Origin: Porogramme epimiltina
Lineage: Eukaryota; Basidiomycota; Agaricomycetes; Polyporales; Polyporaceae
Length of the DNA stretch: 64,000 nt
Direction: 5' to 3'
Assembly (NCBI GenBank): GCA_900155495.1
Contig: FTLJ01000350.1
Coordinates: forward strand, 37,161 to 101,160
The notes under the pieces are model-generated. The model made no database searches, was not told the DNA's origin, and saw only the letters and a list, made by a program, of their open reading frames with translations. The position numbers and the translations under genes are program-made. The stretch's first letter is position 1. Every line of letters starts with the position of its first letter. Positions 10,972-22,471 of the stretch are shown one piece after another.

Positions 10972-12610
10972 CTTGTCATGGTGTAACACGTAACCTCTAT
11001 ATCTGCTTGGGAGTAAGTACTGCTATTATTCTCGGATATTGGATGCACGACCCAGCGGAGGTGGCAGCAGCACACATGTACAGGATCTACCTGGAGTGAC
11101 CGTATGGTCGTGCCATCTCTCAAGCTCCCAGGCTTGTCTTCCCTTCAACCTTGAAGCTTGTACCTTCATTAGTGGCCCAGTGTATCATGTAATGGACGAA
11201 GCCCGGTGGCGACAATCACTGCCTGAAGTGTGCTTCATGAGTCTTTCTCCGCCCTCACAGGCCCCTACAGAATCGTATGATACACTCATCTTGCAGATGT
11301 TACAGGGCTATCAAGGTAAGAAGCCGACCGGGCCGAGGGGTCCTTGCTATGCACGCTAGCAAATGAACACGGAAGGTGGCCACCTCCAAGGCGGCTGTGG
11401 GCCGAGGGCCACCTATGCGCCCGCCGCCCGGTTTCGCCTGTGGCTCAAAGCCTGGAGAGACGAGGATCTAGGACGAGGATCGTGCATCCCGGTGGCGTCT
11501 GTCGCCTTTGCAAAAGCGGTAACAATATGAGTCGTTGGTAGTAATGTGCATCATGCTCGGAACCGGGGGGTACGTACCCGGAGCTGGATGGGAGAGCCAC
11601 GCTAAAACGGAGTTCTTTGAGCGCCGTATAGTAATCGGGCGCGGTGCTGTGGATGTTGTTGGAGGGTGAAGCAGGGGCCTTCCTGAACAGAGATGTAGAT
11701 GGCTATCTGGGAGGCCCACAGGGCTATAAGCTTTAGCCATGTACGAGGAGCAGGTCAGGAAGAGCCATACCTTACGGTCACACCTGCTTGCAGCATGGAT
11801 GTACGCGCCCATCAAATCAGTGATCGTTGAAGTACAGGGAGACGTCATCCGGCGAGCATCGATGCCGACCAGGCAAGGGTCCGTGGTTCGATACGGAACC
11901 GTGCTATTCGTAGCGAGAGAGACGAGGTGGAGCACCGCCGTCATACTGTACATGGATGCTGTCACCGTGGAAGACTTGAAGGCGTCTGGGTAAAATGCTC
12001 GCAGACCGAAGGCCAGACAGACATCCATGCCACGGCATACCGAACTCGGGTGCCGCTAGGCGCGACAGTCAGGACGAGACTCGATGGGAGGTCAGTGAGC
12101 TCATCCGGCGCGCGCAGAGTATGGGGCTGATAATGAGGACTTCTAGCTTCGTCTCGGGGACAAGTGAAGGAACGAAATTCAACCTCTGCCTGGAGGGACG
12201 CGTTCTGCGCGATTACTCACGTGGCTCGGATCGCCACGTTTTCGGTCTTCTGGAGCGAACTAGGGCGCCTATCGGAACGCACCCTCCAACTTCAACAACC
12301 ACGACTACCACCGAGACGAGCATGGATATGTGTCGGGATCAGATAAATGCACTTTATTTGAGCCAATGTCTGCGGATGCCGCCCCACCAGTGTCTTGCTA
12401 TGGCGCACTTCCGTGAGCGGTTTGACATTTCAATGTTTAAACGTTCCGCAGAACGCTCACTCCGGGTCCTATCTAGCTCCTGTACCTAGATTGCGGCAAA
12501 GGGTTTCCCTCTCTCGCTCTGGGGACGCTTTTCCCTGCCCCTGAGCGTCCTCGGCTTCGGCCCTGTACACTTTGCAAGCCCCTTCACCCTCTGGCGCACG
12601 ACAGTGCACC
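10972..12610. other. Intergenic region before the esterase array, no firm gene
   Basis: A minus-strand open frame at 12028-11468 (186 codons) is the longest here. It is Ser/Thr-rich and matches no family I can name. Short minus-strand pieces near 12.3 kb look like hydrophobic segments but could not be joined into a gene. It may hold a decayed gene. Confidence 0.35.
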
Positions 12611-12617
12611 TTAAATA
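12611..12617 (+). promoter_or_regulatory. TATA-like box of CE1
   Basis: TTAAATA, 54 bases before the CE1 start codon. Every gene of the array has an A/T box 40-90 bases before its ATG, in a GC-balanced background, so these are probably core promoter elements. Confidence 0.45.
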
Positions 12618-12664
12618 CAGACCCGCACCAGTAGGGCCACGTCGCGTCTCGGCCGTTCTTCACT

Positions 12665-15239
12665 ATGCTCATTGCCTATTTCGCGCTTCCAGCCTTTCTG
12701 GCTATCCGCTCATTTGCCATACCCCCAGAGAGCCTCCTCGATACCCCACCTACTGTCAACATCGATAATGCGACTGTCGTCGGCATTGCCGACAGCGCGA
12801 CCGGCACCAACTCTTTCCTCGGTATCCCCTTTGCTCATCCTCCGTGAGTTAATGCGGTCTATTTGGCTACGCGAAGCGCTTTCAGCTCAGTAGTGATTCC
12901 ACAGGGTTGGTTCCTTGCGTTTGAACCTCCCTCAGCCTATCACATCCTACCAAGGAACCATCAATGCGACCAACTGGGGCAACCAATGCTTTAACACCGT
13001 CCCCTTCGGTCTCGTTCTTCCTGACGCACCATGGGTGACACAGGAGATGTCAGATTATCTTGAAATCTTCGACCACCTTGCCCCTGCACCATTCGATGAG
13101 GACTGTATGTCTTTCCCCTTCATCTCCCCCCACGGTCTCTGCTCATGTCTGTTCAAGGTTTGAATATCAATGTGATCGCCCCTTCCAATGCCAAACCCGG
13201 AGATAAACTTCCAGTCGTTGCCGTGAGTTCACAATTTTCCAGCACTCATGGGGTGTGTCTTGAGGTCTGGGCATGTCACAGTACATCTTCTTCAGTAAGT
13301 TCTGTGCCTCGCTATCCTATCGTGAGCGCAACGATTGACAGTTCTATAGGCGGCTTCGACTTCAGCGGCAGCTCTAAGTGAGAGGGATCTTGCTCAACTC
13401 ATATATTCTACCTTACGCTTCCGTTGTGTAGCGTAGACGGAAGGGTGATGGTGAATAGGTCAGTGGAACTTGGGGAACCCGTCATTTGGGTAGCGATGAA
13501 CTACCGGTGAGTCCATTCACGAACACTTAAACTAGGAAGTTTTTGATGACATTATTCAATTTACAGGCTGGGACGTGAGTAATATCTCTCAACCAACATT
13601 TGATATCGTCATTCTGAAGCTGGGTTGCAGCCTATGGTTTCCTCCCCGGGCGACAAATAGGTTCGGCGGGTTTAGGTAACTTAGGCCTCCAAGACCGTGA
13701 GTAGAAGAGTTTCCTTTCTGGGGTGGAAATAATGACATCATTCACTGTGGATAGAGCGTGAAGGGCTACGCTGGATTCAGAAATATATCGAGAAGTTTGG
13801 AGGAAATCCTGGAAGGGTCGTCCTGTGAGTCAAGATTTTTCGTCCTGTGTCTGCCGAGTTCTCATCCTCGTCTATCTAGCCTTGGGCTCAGTGCCGGAGC
13901 GGCGTCCAGTAGTCTCCAAACCGTAGGCAATGGAGGGAACAGCGAGAACCTGTTCCACGGTGTGTGGGCAGAGTCTGGCGCACTCCAGCACATCCCTCGG
14001 ATCGACGAGCCGGTTGCGCAAGTCGTATTCGACAACTTTGTGGCGGCAGTGAACTGCTCCGATGCCCCCGAAGACCAGGTTCTACAATGTATTCGTGATA
14101 TAGACACTACAGGCCTACAGAATGTTGTAGGAACGTCTAACCACGCGTTTTGGGACGTTGCTGTGGACGGGACTTTCTTGCAAGAGTCTCCCCAACGTGC
14201 ACTAGTCCAAGGGAAAATTGCAAATGTTCCTATTGTCACAGGTACCATTAAGGAGCAATATACCTTTAACGGAACTTAACTTTCTCATTCGTCTAGGGAT
14301 CGCCCAGGACGACGGGACGCTTGCTGTACTTGCGTACCCCAACGGAACGTGCGTCGAGTGCGCGCCGTTTCTTATCTGATTTCCTCATAATTGCACAGAG
14401 ACAACGCCACGTTAGCAGGGTTCGTGCGCGACACGTTTCCAAACATCACCAACCAAGACTTGGAGTATTTGTTCGAGCTCTATCCAGACGTCCCTTCTGA
14501 GGGCGCGCCGTTTCATACTGATGATCAGTATCAGCTTACGGAGCAGTACAAGCGACTCGGCGCCCTCTCATGCGACATGGGCTTTGACTCGAACCATCGC
14601 TTGCTCGCCGAGAGCTTGGCCACCCACGGCCGGGACGTGTGGTCGTATTGTGCGTACCATTGCCTCTCATTTGCGGCCTTCCTCGCTTTCCCTAGCTTGG
14701 TGCATACGCTGACAGAGGGCGTGCCGCCTACTCGCAGACTACCAGCGCAATTTCATCTACGGCTTCGGAGTGGTGCGTACCCACTTGCGTCGTTCGATTC
14801 TTTTTTTTATTCCAGGCACGCTGCTCGGGCCTTGACCTTCTGCGTCTCGGGGCCTGTGCGGTCAGTACCTCGTCGCACCGCACCCCTTTTGTGCCCGCCC
14901 GCCTGCCCCAGCGCGGGCGTGTCGACCGTATGATTGAGTTTGGCCGGTGCCAGCGCCACGGTGGAATGGGACGCTGACGTCTGCATTCTCCCCCTTCTCC
15001 AGACGCATGGGACGGAGATCCCCAACATGTACGGCGGCGGAGATATGGCGGACATGTTTATCCACTTCGTAAACACTCTCGACCCGAATGGTGCCAACCC
15101 GAAGAAGTACTGGCCCAAGTACACCATCGAGGAACCGGTCATGCTCGCGTTCACGGGGAACGATACGTTGGACTACGTTATGGACACCTACCGCGCGACG
15201 GCCATTGGGTTCATCAACTATCTCAATGTATTCACCTAG
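12665..15239 (+). CDS. Type-B carboxylesterase/lipase CE1 (secreted), 546 aa
   Basis: Fourteen exons with all phases consistent: 12665-12843, 12905-13104, 13158-13222, 13282-13294, 13350-13377, 13432-13506, 13567-13574, 13631-13696, 13755-13824, 13880-14241, 14297-14348, 14399-14649, 14738-14772, 15003-15239. A signal peptide (first ~18 residues) is followed by the family motif NATVVGIADS, then SFLGIPFAHPP. The catalytic triad is Ser239 in GLSAG, Asp361 in AQDDGT (Glu in most relatives) and His470 in THGTEIPNMYGGG. The oxyanion loop is YIFF-SGFDF, lacking the usual GGG. PFDEDC-LNINVIAP is the N-terminal type-B signature, slightly altered. Such enzymes hydrolyse carboxylic esters outside the cell; the substrate cannot be told. 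It is the first member of a nine-copy array and closest in motifs to CE2, CE3 and CE5. Confidence 0.93.
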
Positions 15240-16830
15240 AGCACCCGTCGTCACCCAGCTCACCGCCCCAGCGGCTGTTTATGAGAGGGGAGAGCGTTGA
15301 ACTTTGAAGCTAGCGGGATTCTCCTTTTCTCCTGTATATCCCCGCTGCTGTCAAACTAATGAAATAGACGTTTCGGACAACGCGCGCTCTTTAACGTTAC
15401 GTAGTGCCATGTGCACAACTGAGGGCGGGCATCCAGGTGCCGCATAAATATAGGTCTCGCTGTGCCTGGCCGGTGCAAAGAGGTGCTCCCCCTGGGTCTT
15501 GTCCCCGCCGAGATCGGTGTCGTGCTCGTATATGGGCCCTCTTAGAGAATGGCACGACTTCAAGTTCGGGCGAGCGCACGGAAGGACTCAGACTGGTTTC
15601 AGAGTGGCGCCCTTCTCAGCTGGTTGTTGACATGGGTGTTAGTAAATGACGTCACGGATGTATCACGTGGTTAGAATGGATACGGCCTGGGCCGCAGGCG
15701 CTAACTCTCCCCCTCCGACTACCATACCGGTGCATGTTCGGAAACACCTACCTCTTATGTTTTTTGTCCTGCACTCCAGCTGAAACCTGTTCCATAATCG
15801 CTATATGTGTGGTACAGTATGGGCTACAACCTCCTCCAGCGTGGAAGATACGCTGCAGAGTCATCAACAAACAGTCATCGGCACACTACGACTCCCGATC
15901 CCCGACGCTAGTGACCTGAAGACGCTCCGAGCAAGGCGTTCGCTGAGCCTAGGCGCATAGACCATCTGGTTGGAAGGTATTTTGAGGCCAATAGCGCTCC
16001 TGACTTGCGCTGACGCCCTTACCTAGGGATCGAAGGCCTCACAGGCGTTGCGCAATCCATGGGGCCGCCGACAAACAGCGAGGGCTCCGTAATGTGTGTT
16101 ATTTCCCGTCCCTTTGCTTCTCACTCCGGGTTACAGCCGCAGCATAGTCGCGGGAGCAGGAGACATATATACACCAGAAGAATCGTGCTTTTCGGCCCAT
16201 TGCACGTACAATGCTTGCCGTCGGATTGACACTGGACGAACTGCTGGCGTCTAGTGCGCGGGCGGTCCACGGTGGTCGGTGCGTACTTTCTCGGGCGAAA
16301 CCTCGTCTCCGGCTGACGCGCCAGGCGCTGCCCTTTCTCGGGCTCAGGTCCACGGATTTGCGCTCTAGCTGGTACCGCTAAACACCGTGGCCGGGAGCAG
16401 AATCCAGGGACACGTCGGTGAGCTTGTTTCGTGCGATCCTATCTCGGACCTCAGCCACTATGAGCGCACAAACACAGCTGACAGTTTCATCTCCAGGACC
16501 TGTGAAGTGCGAAGAGACGCTCTTGACGCCCATACAGCCTGACTTTCGGACTTGCATCTTGATCAACGCCGCCTCTTCCAAGCGACCCCTCTGGCGGACT
16601 TTCAACAAACCTGTCGGCTGCCCAACCGTTATACGTACAATTGAAATGAACCGCGAGGGAAGGGCGCGAATCCACGCGTGTATTACACTCTCGGGTGAGT
16701 ACGTGGTGCCATGCGTTGCGAGGCCGTGTGCGTACTGAACGGTCCTCCGAAATACGCTTCTAGTCCCGCCAGGGTACCTCGATGGCGTCTCCCCACCCAT
16801 TCGCCCGAGCGCTGGACCGCAAAAGAGACC
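15240..16830. other. CE1-CE2 spacer
   Basis: No gene recognised. Open frames on both strands at 16.38-16.80 kb overlap each other and match no family. The region should contain the CE1 3' end and the CE2 promoter. Confidence 0.4.
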
Positions 16831-16836
16831 TATAAG
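16831..16836 (+). promoter_or_regulatory. TATA box of CE2
   Basis: TATAAG, 88 bases before the CE2 ATG at 16919. Confidence 0.5.
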
Positions 16837-16918
16837 AATGGGCGTCGGCTAGCCGATCGGCATCCCAGCAACAGACTTGGACGCACCACGCCTTCCACTT
16901 CGCACTCCACTTCGAGGG

Positions 16919-19336
16919 ATGAGGACTTGGACTCTCGTTCTCTTCGCCCTCCGGGCTACCTTAATCTTTGCTGCCCCTACCTCGTCGAGTCAACCTACTA
17001 TCCAGCTAGACAATGCAACTGTCGTCGGTATCTCGGACGGCTCTACACGCTCTTTCTTTGGTATTCCGTTCGCGCAACCCCCGTAAATGCCATCCTCTGC
17101 TATCAATTTTCTTCGACTCATCTCCCCTTAGGGTCGGTAACTTACGGTACCAGCTCCCCCAGGCCGTTCCACCATACAATGGCACAATAAACGCGACTGC
17201 GTTCGGGAAGCAGTGTATCAACTCCTTTCAACTCGGGGGCGTCGACTTCCCCTCGTGGGCAACGCAAGCGATGATCGACTACTTTGGCATTTTCGACGAA
17301 CCTAATCCGTCCACGTTCGATGAGGATTGTAAGTGGCCTCCTCTTCATTGTGTCCAGGGGTCGTGCTCATGTGCAGAGAAATACGATAGGCCTCAACTTG
17401 AACGTCATCGTTCCTGAGCATGTGAAGCCAGGTCAGAAACTGCCCGTTGTCGCGGTACGTACCAGGCCCCGTCTGTCTAAAGCGCTACGTCTGACTGACT
17501 CCGGTCGGATCTTAGTACATCTTCTTCAGTAAGTCTCTGCTTGTCGGCGTCATATCCCAGATTAACAATAAAAATCCTTCGCAGGCGGGTTTGAATTCAG
17601 CGGGAGCTACAAGTAAGTTTCATCCCCATCATCCGGGGTGAGCTCGAGCTCAATGGCTTTGCCGCACTTGCAGCGTCGATGGGCGCATCATGGTCAAGCA
17701 CTCAGTGGACATTGGGGAACCTGTCATCTGGGTGTCCATGAACTATCGGTGAGCGCCATATACATACGTAGTCCGGGGGCATCAAACCTTCTGACCGAGG
17801 TTGCTGTGCTCCCTAGCTTGGGCGGTATGCTCGCGCCTCTGTGCTGTGATCGTCCATGTGCTCACGATCCACTTAGCGTACGGATTCCTTCCTGGTAGAG
17901 AGGTGAAGGCTGCCGGAGTGGGGAACCTCGGTCTCCAAGATCGTAAGTCCGCAAGCCAACCTCTCCAAACATGTATTAGGGTGCTAATACACCTTCTGCG
18001 TCTCAGAACGCCAGGCGCTGCGTTGGATTCAAAAGTACATCCACGTGTTCGGCGGGGATGCTTCTAGGGTCACTTTGTAGGCGCTGCGTTTTTCATCATT
18101 AGAGTGGCTGGCTCACCCGTATACCATAGACTTGGCCTGAGCGCGGGCGCCGCATCTTGCTCGCTCCATATGGTCGCGAACGGCGGCGACAACGAAGGGC
18201 TTTTCCAGGGCATCTGGGCCGAGTCCGGCGCGCTGCAACACGTTGGCTACATCGATGACTCTATCTCACAAGGTGTTTACGACAACTTAGTGGCCGCCGT
18301 AAACTGCACGGACACGAGCGATACACTACAGTGCCTCCGCGAGGTTGATGGGGCCGCTCTCGAACAGCTTGCGGGCAATTCGGGGACCGACTTCTGGCTC
18401 CTGACGTCGGATGGAAAGTTCCTTCAAGACCTTCCTCAACTAGAGCTCGTGCATGGGCATGTCGCGCACAATGTTGCAGTCGTCCAAGGTTAGTTCACCA
18501 CCAAGTTTTTCTGGATATAATGTCACGTGATCTCCCGTATTCCAGGAATTGCCGAGGATGAGGGCACCATCGCCACGCTTACCTTTCCCGACGGCGGGTA
18601 AGTCATACGTGTAGCATGAAAGTATAGTACTAACTGCTTTAACCGCCTGCCAGCAACGACACGAACATTGCCAACTTCGTCAAGATGATCTATCCCAATG
18701 CCACCGATGAGGACATTCAGACGCTACTTAAGCTATACCCCGACGACCCCGTGATCGGCGCACCGTACGACACAGGAGACATGTTTGAGCTAGCGCCAGA
18801 ATGGAAACGTGTAGCCTCCCTAGCCGGAGATATCGACTTCGACGCTCCACATAGGCTCTTCTCCCAGACGCTGGCTGATAAGCAGCCGTACTGGTCGTAC
18901 TGTGCGTCACTTCTCTCCTGCTCCGACGGCTCTCTTTGTACTTACGCCGTCCCCGTGATTGTAGACTACGAGCGTAACTTTGTGTTCGGCTTCGGCTCAG
19001 TGAGTCATGCTTCCTGTTAGTTCCACTTTCGCAATGACTCACTTACACTTCGCTGTTCCTTCAACTCTCTCCATCCTGCAGACCCATGGGTCGGAGATCC
19101 CGAACATGTACCAGGCGGGCGACATGTCTGACCTCTTCATCCACTTCGTGAACACCTTCAATCCGAACCCAGCGAGCGGTATTGGGCACAACAGGACGCG
19201 ATTGCACTGGCCGCGCTATTCGAACGCAGAGCCCACGATGCTCGTGTTCAACGGCAACGATACCTTCGCGTTCAAAGAGGACACGTACCGACCCGAGCAG
19301 ATCGCGTTCATCAACGAGCTCAACATCAATGTTTGA
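16919..19336 (+). CDS. Type-B carboxylesterase/lipase CE2 (secreted), 544 aa
   Basis: Fourteen exons: 16919-17082, 17132-17328, 17390-17454, 17516-17528, 17585-17612, 17674-17748, 17817-17824, 17877-17942, 18007-18076, 18130-18488, 18546-18597, 18654-18901, 18966-19000, 19082-19336, all in phase. The start is the ATG giving a clean signal peptide (MRTWTLVLFALRATLIFAAP); an upstream in-frame ATG at 16877 would only add a charged extension. Catalytic residues are Ser233 (GLSAG), Glu354 (AEDEGT, the standard acid) and His462 (THGSEIPNMYQ). The oxyanion loop is YIFF-SGFEF. The 8-nt exon encodes LG of NYRLGAYGFLPG; here the next residue is Ala, where CE1 has Pro. It is convergent with CE3, with only 587 bases between stop codons. 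Sub-type A. Confidence 0.93.
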
Positions 19337-19923
19337 GAATAGCTCCTGGCAAGGGAATAACTGGACAATTGGTTTAGAGTAGTATCCTTGTAATTCGCCA
19401 ACGCCGGTTCAAGGTTGTCGCGCGCTTGTAGCGCTAGCTATGGTAGTCTCATCACTGCCAACAAAGTCTTTTGGATTATTAGTTATAGTTCGCGACCATT
19501 CATTAGTCTCGTCTATGTATTGTTTCCTGATGGCGTAGAGTGCTTACCGTACGGCCCGTCCTTATGTAATATCTGACTCCCGGAGAGTTGTTAATTATAA
19601 GAGCGTACTCGCAAAGTCGGCGAAGACTCGGTGTGCCCAAATTACCGTCCTTGTATATCGTATGGTATGACTGCCATCCCCAAATATCCATTTGCATGTC
19701 TCTTTGAGAGACCTGTGCGGCCAGGGGAACATATGTACAGCACGCGCACGGAATCTTCTAAAACATAAGATGAGTTGACCGTGACAGTACTGCTTGGGTG
19801 ACTGTCAGCTACTATTGTACAAGAAAAACCCGTAAGCTGCAAGGCCGCTCCACATTGCCTTCCCACAAACATCCCACCACGCGGTAAACCGAAGAGGAGG
19901 TGAACTTGTCCCAGGAAATCGCT
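19337..19923. other. Convergent spacer CE2/CE3
   Basis: Short A/T-richer sequence between two stop codons, presumably both 3' untranslated regions. No gene is seen. It is one edge of the five-gene minus-strand block and therefore a candidate inversion breakpoint. Confidence 0.5.
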
Positions 19924-22471
19924 CTAAGTGTTGACATTGAGGTTGTTGATGAAGGCGATGCTGTCTGCGCGATATGTGTCATTGACATAGTCAAGCGTGT
20001 CGTTACCCGTGAATGCGAGCATAACTGGTTCGTCGACAGTGTATTTAGGCCAGTACTTCTTCGGGCAGGCGCCGTTGGGATCGAGCGTGTTTGCAAAGTG
20101 GATGAGCATATCTCCCATGTCTCCACCGCGGTACATATCAGGTATCTCTGTGCCGTGTGTCTGTAGGAGGGGAAAATGAGGGGAGAAAGTGCGTCAGAAT
20201 CTGATTCGACTGTATCACAGGCCCGCCGCCACGGCTGTCGGCATTAGCTCTCCTGCTAGGATGCAGGAGGAAGTCACGCTTTAGAGTGCGTTCGTAGAGC
20301 CCGAGTGGAGTATCTCCAGCGGCATGCGCAAGGCTAATGAAGGGTAGTACGCACAACGCCAAATCCGTAGACAAAGTTCCGTTGGTAGTCTGTTAAGAGA
20401 TAACACGCTGGCTGTTAGCATCCATGTGACAGGAAAGGCAATAGAGACGCCAAGACGAGGCACGTACAGTATGACCACACATCACGATTCAGGCGAGCGA
20501 GGTTCTGGGCGAGTAGGCGATGATAGGAGTCAAAGCCCAAATCGCAAGCGAGGGCTCCGAGGCGCTTGTACTGTGGCGTGAGTTGATACTCATCTCCGGT
20601 ACCAAACGGTGCGCCCTCTGATGGGATGTCGGGGTAAAGCTCGAGCAATTGGTTTGAGTCGTCGTCCGTTATGTTGGGGAATGAGCCTCGTATGAACTGC
20701 GCCAGCGTTGCGTTATCCCTGGAGTATTTCGGCGAACGGAAATGAGGAGTGGCATGGCATGAGGGTGGCAGTTCCACATACGTGCCGTTAGAGAAGGCTA
20801 TGGAGGCAAGTGTCCCGTCATCTTCAGCGATTCCTAGAAGAATACACAGACATTTGAAATGTATACGAAAGAAAAATCCTACGTAATACGCACCTGTGAC
20901 AATAGGGACATTTGCCACATTCCCGTTGACCAATGATTGTATAGGCAAGTCTTTCAGGAACGTCCCATCCGCGGTGAGCTCCCAGAAGGCTGGGCCTGAT
21001 ATACCCACAATTCTTTGCAAGGCTGTAGGATCAAGGTCACGGATACACTCCAGGACCTGTGCATCCGGAACATTAGAGCAGTTGAAATACTGCACGAACT
21101 CGTTGAAGATGTTCTGTGGTCCAGGATCGCCGATCTTTGGAAGGTGCTGAATTGCGCCTGACTCTGCCCATACTCCGTGAAACAGGTCTTCGTTGTCACC
21201 ATCATTCGCAACAGTGTGGAGAGTGCCTGACACTGCTCCTGAGCTGAGGCCGAGTCTAACGGAAAATGAATGAGGACTGCCGTATGTATGAAAAAGAAGG
21301 CCCGCTTACAAGATGACCCGATCGGGGTTTCCGCCGAAATTCTTGATGTACTTTTGAATCCAGCGCAATCCTTCCCTCTCTGTACTCGCCCAGTATGAGT
21401 TAAAAGGTTTAGTCAGAAGGCCCAACACATTACTTACGGTCTTGAAGGCCGATGTTACCTAACCCTGCATCTCCAACCTGCTGACCTGGGAGGAAGCCGT
21501 ACGCTATAACGGAATGTCAGAGGGCTTCTGTGACATTGTTATGCGAGGAAACCCTCTTACGACCAAGGCTATAGGGAGGATTAGATTGTTATAAACACGC
21601 GCCAAGCAATAGTCTTACCGATAGTTCATAGAGACCCAAACGATAGGCTCTTCGATTTGCATGGACCTATTTACCATGACCTGACCGTCGACACTACAAA
21701 CGAGGATCAGCTTCACGCGGGATGACTTCCGCACGACCACCCTTACTTCGAGCTCCCACTGAAGTCGAACCCGCCTTCAATATTGTCAGTTACGACACGC
21801 GCGTTGTGAAAGTAACAAGGAATACGAACTGAAGAAGATGTACTGGTATGAAAGCTCAGCCTCTGGAATAGCTGCTGTGGCAAATGGAGATAATGCTACT
21901 CACGGCGACAACCGGATACTTGTCTCCAGGCTTGGCATGGGCAGGAGCGATTACGTTGATGTTGAGGCCTTACAGTGGGGATCAGCTCAACCTATCGGTG
22001 GCGATAAGATCAGAAGAACATACAATCTTCGTCAAACGGGGCAGGCTCAAGGTGACTGAAGGTAGCAAGATAATCAATCATCGCTTCCGTCATCCAGGAG
22101 GGAGTTTGGGAAGACCCAGTTATGCTCGAATTCGGGAGAGTGTTCAAGCATTGGTTTCCCCAGGTAGTCGCGTTGATAGTCCCTTCGTAGGAAGTAATGG
22201 GCACAGGGAGGTTCAAGCGCAAAGAGCCAACCCTGTTTGTACAAGGTGTATGAGTGAAAGCGAATCCGAGTTGCGACTGGCAACGATTGTATACTCACGG
22301 GGGCTGAGCAAAGGGGATCCCAAGAAACGACTTCGTCGTACCATCGGTGATGCCAATGACGGTTGCGTTGTCGATCTTCACTTTGGGTTCGCTATAGGTA
22401 TTGCCTTCTGCAAATGAAGGAGATGAGTAGATGGCCAGGGTGGCCAAGGTGGAGAACGCGATCGCGCGCAT
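19924..22471 (-). CDS. Type-B carboxylesterase/lipase CE3 (secreted)
   Basis: Minus-strand member with the same 14-exon plan, including the 13-nt (YIFF), 28-nt and 8-nt micro-exons. The start at 22471 gives signal peptide MRAIAFSTLATLAIYSSPSFA. VGSLRLNLPVPITSYEGTIN, PFDEDC and LNINVIAP lead to oxyanion loop YIFF-SGFDF. The nucleophile elbow is GLSSG, the acid is Asp in AEDDGT, and His is in THGTEIPDMYRGGD. The protein ends LNVNT. The donor after the 13-nt exon is GTTCGT and the next acceptor ends TTGAAG, both weaker than in CE1. A CTTAAATT box lies about 50 bases before the ATG. Every junction read is in phase, so the gene looks intact. Sub-type A, closest in motifs to CE5. Confidence 0.9.

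Noticed and set aside
14391..14933. Single-exon reading of the CE1 3' half
   Set aside because: The open frame runs through introns; the spliced reading restores Y-Y-Q-R-N-F and the THGTEIP histidine motif.
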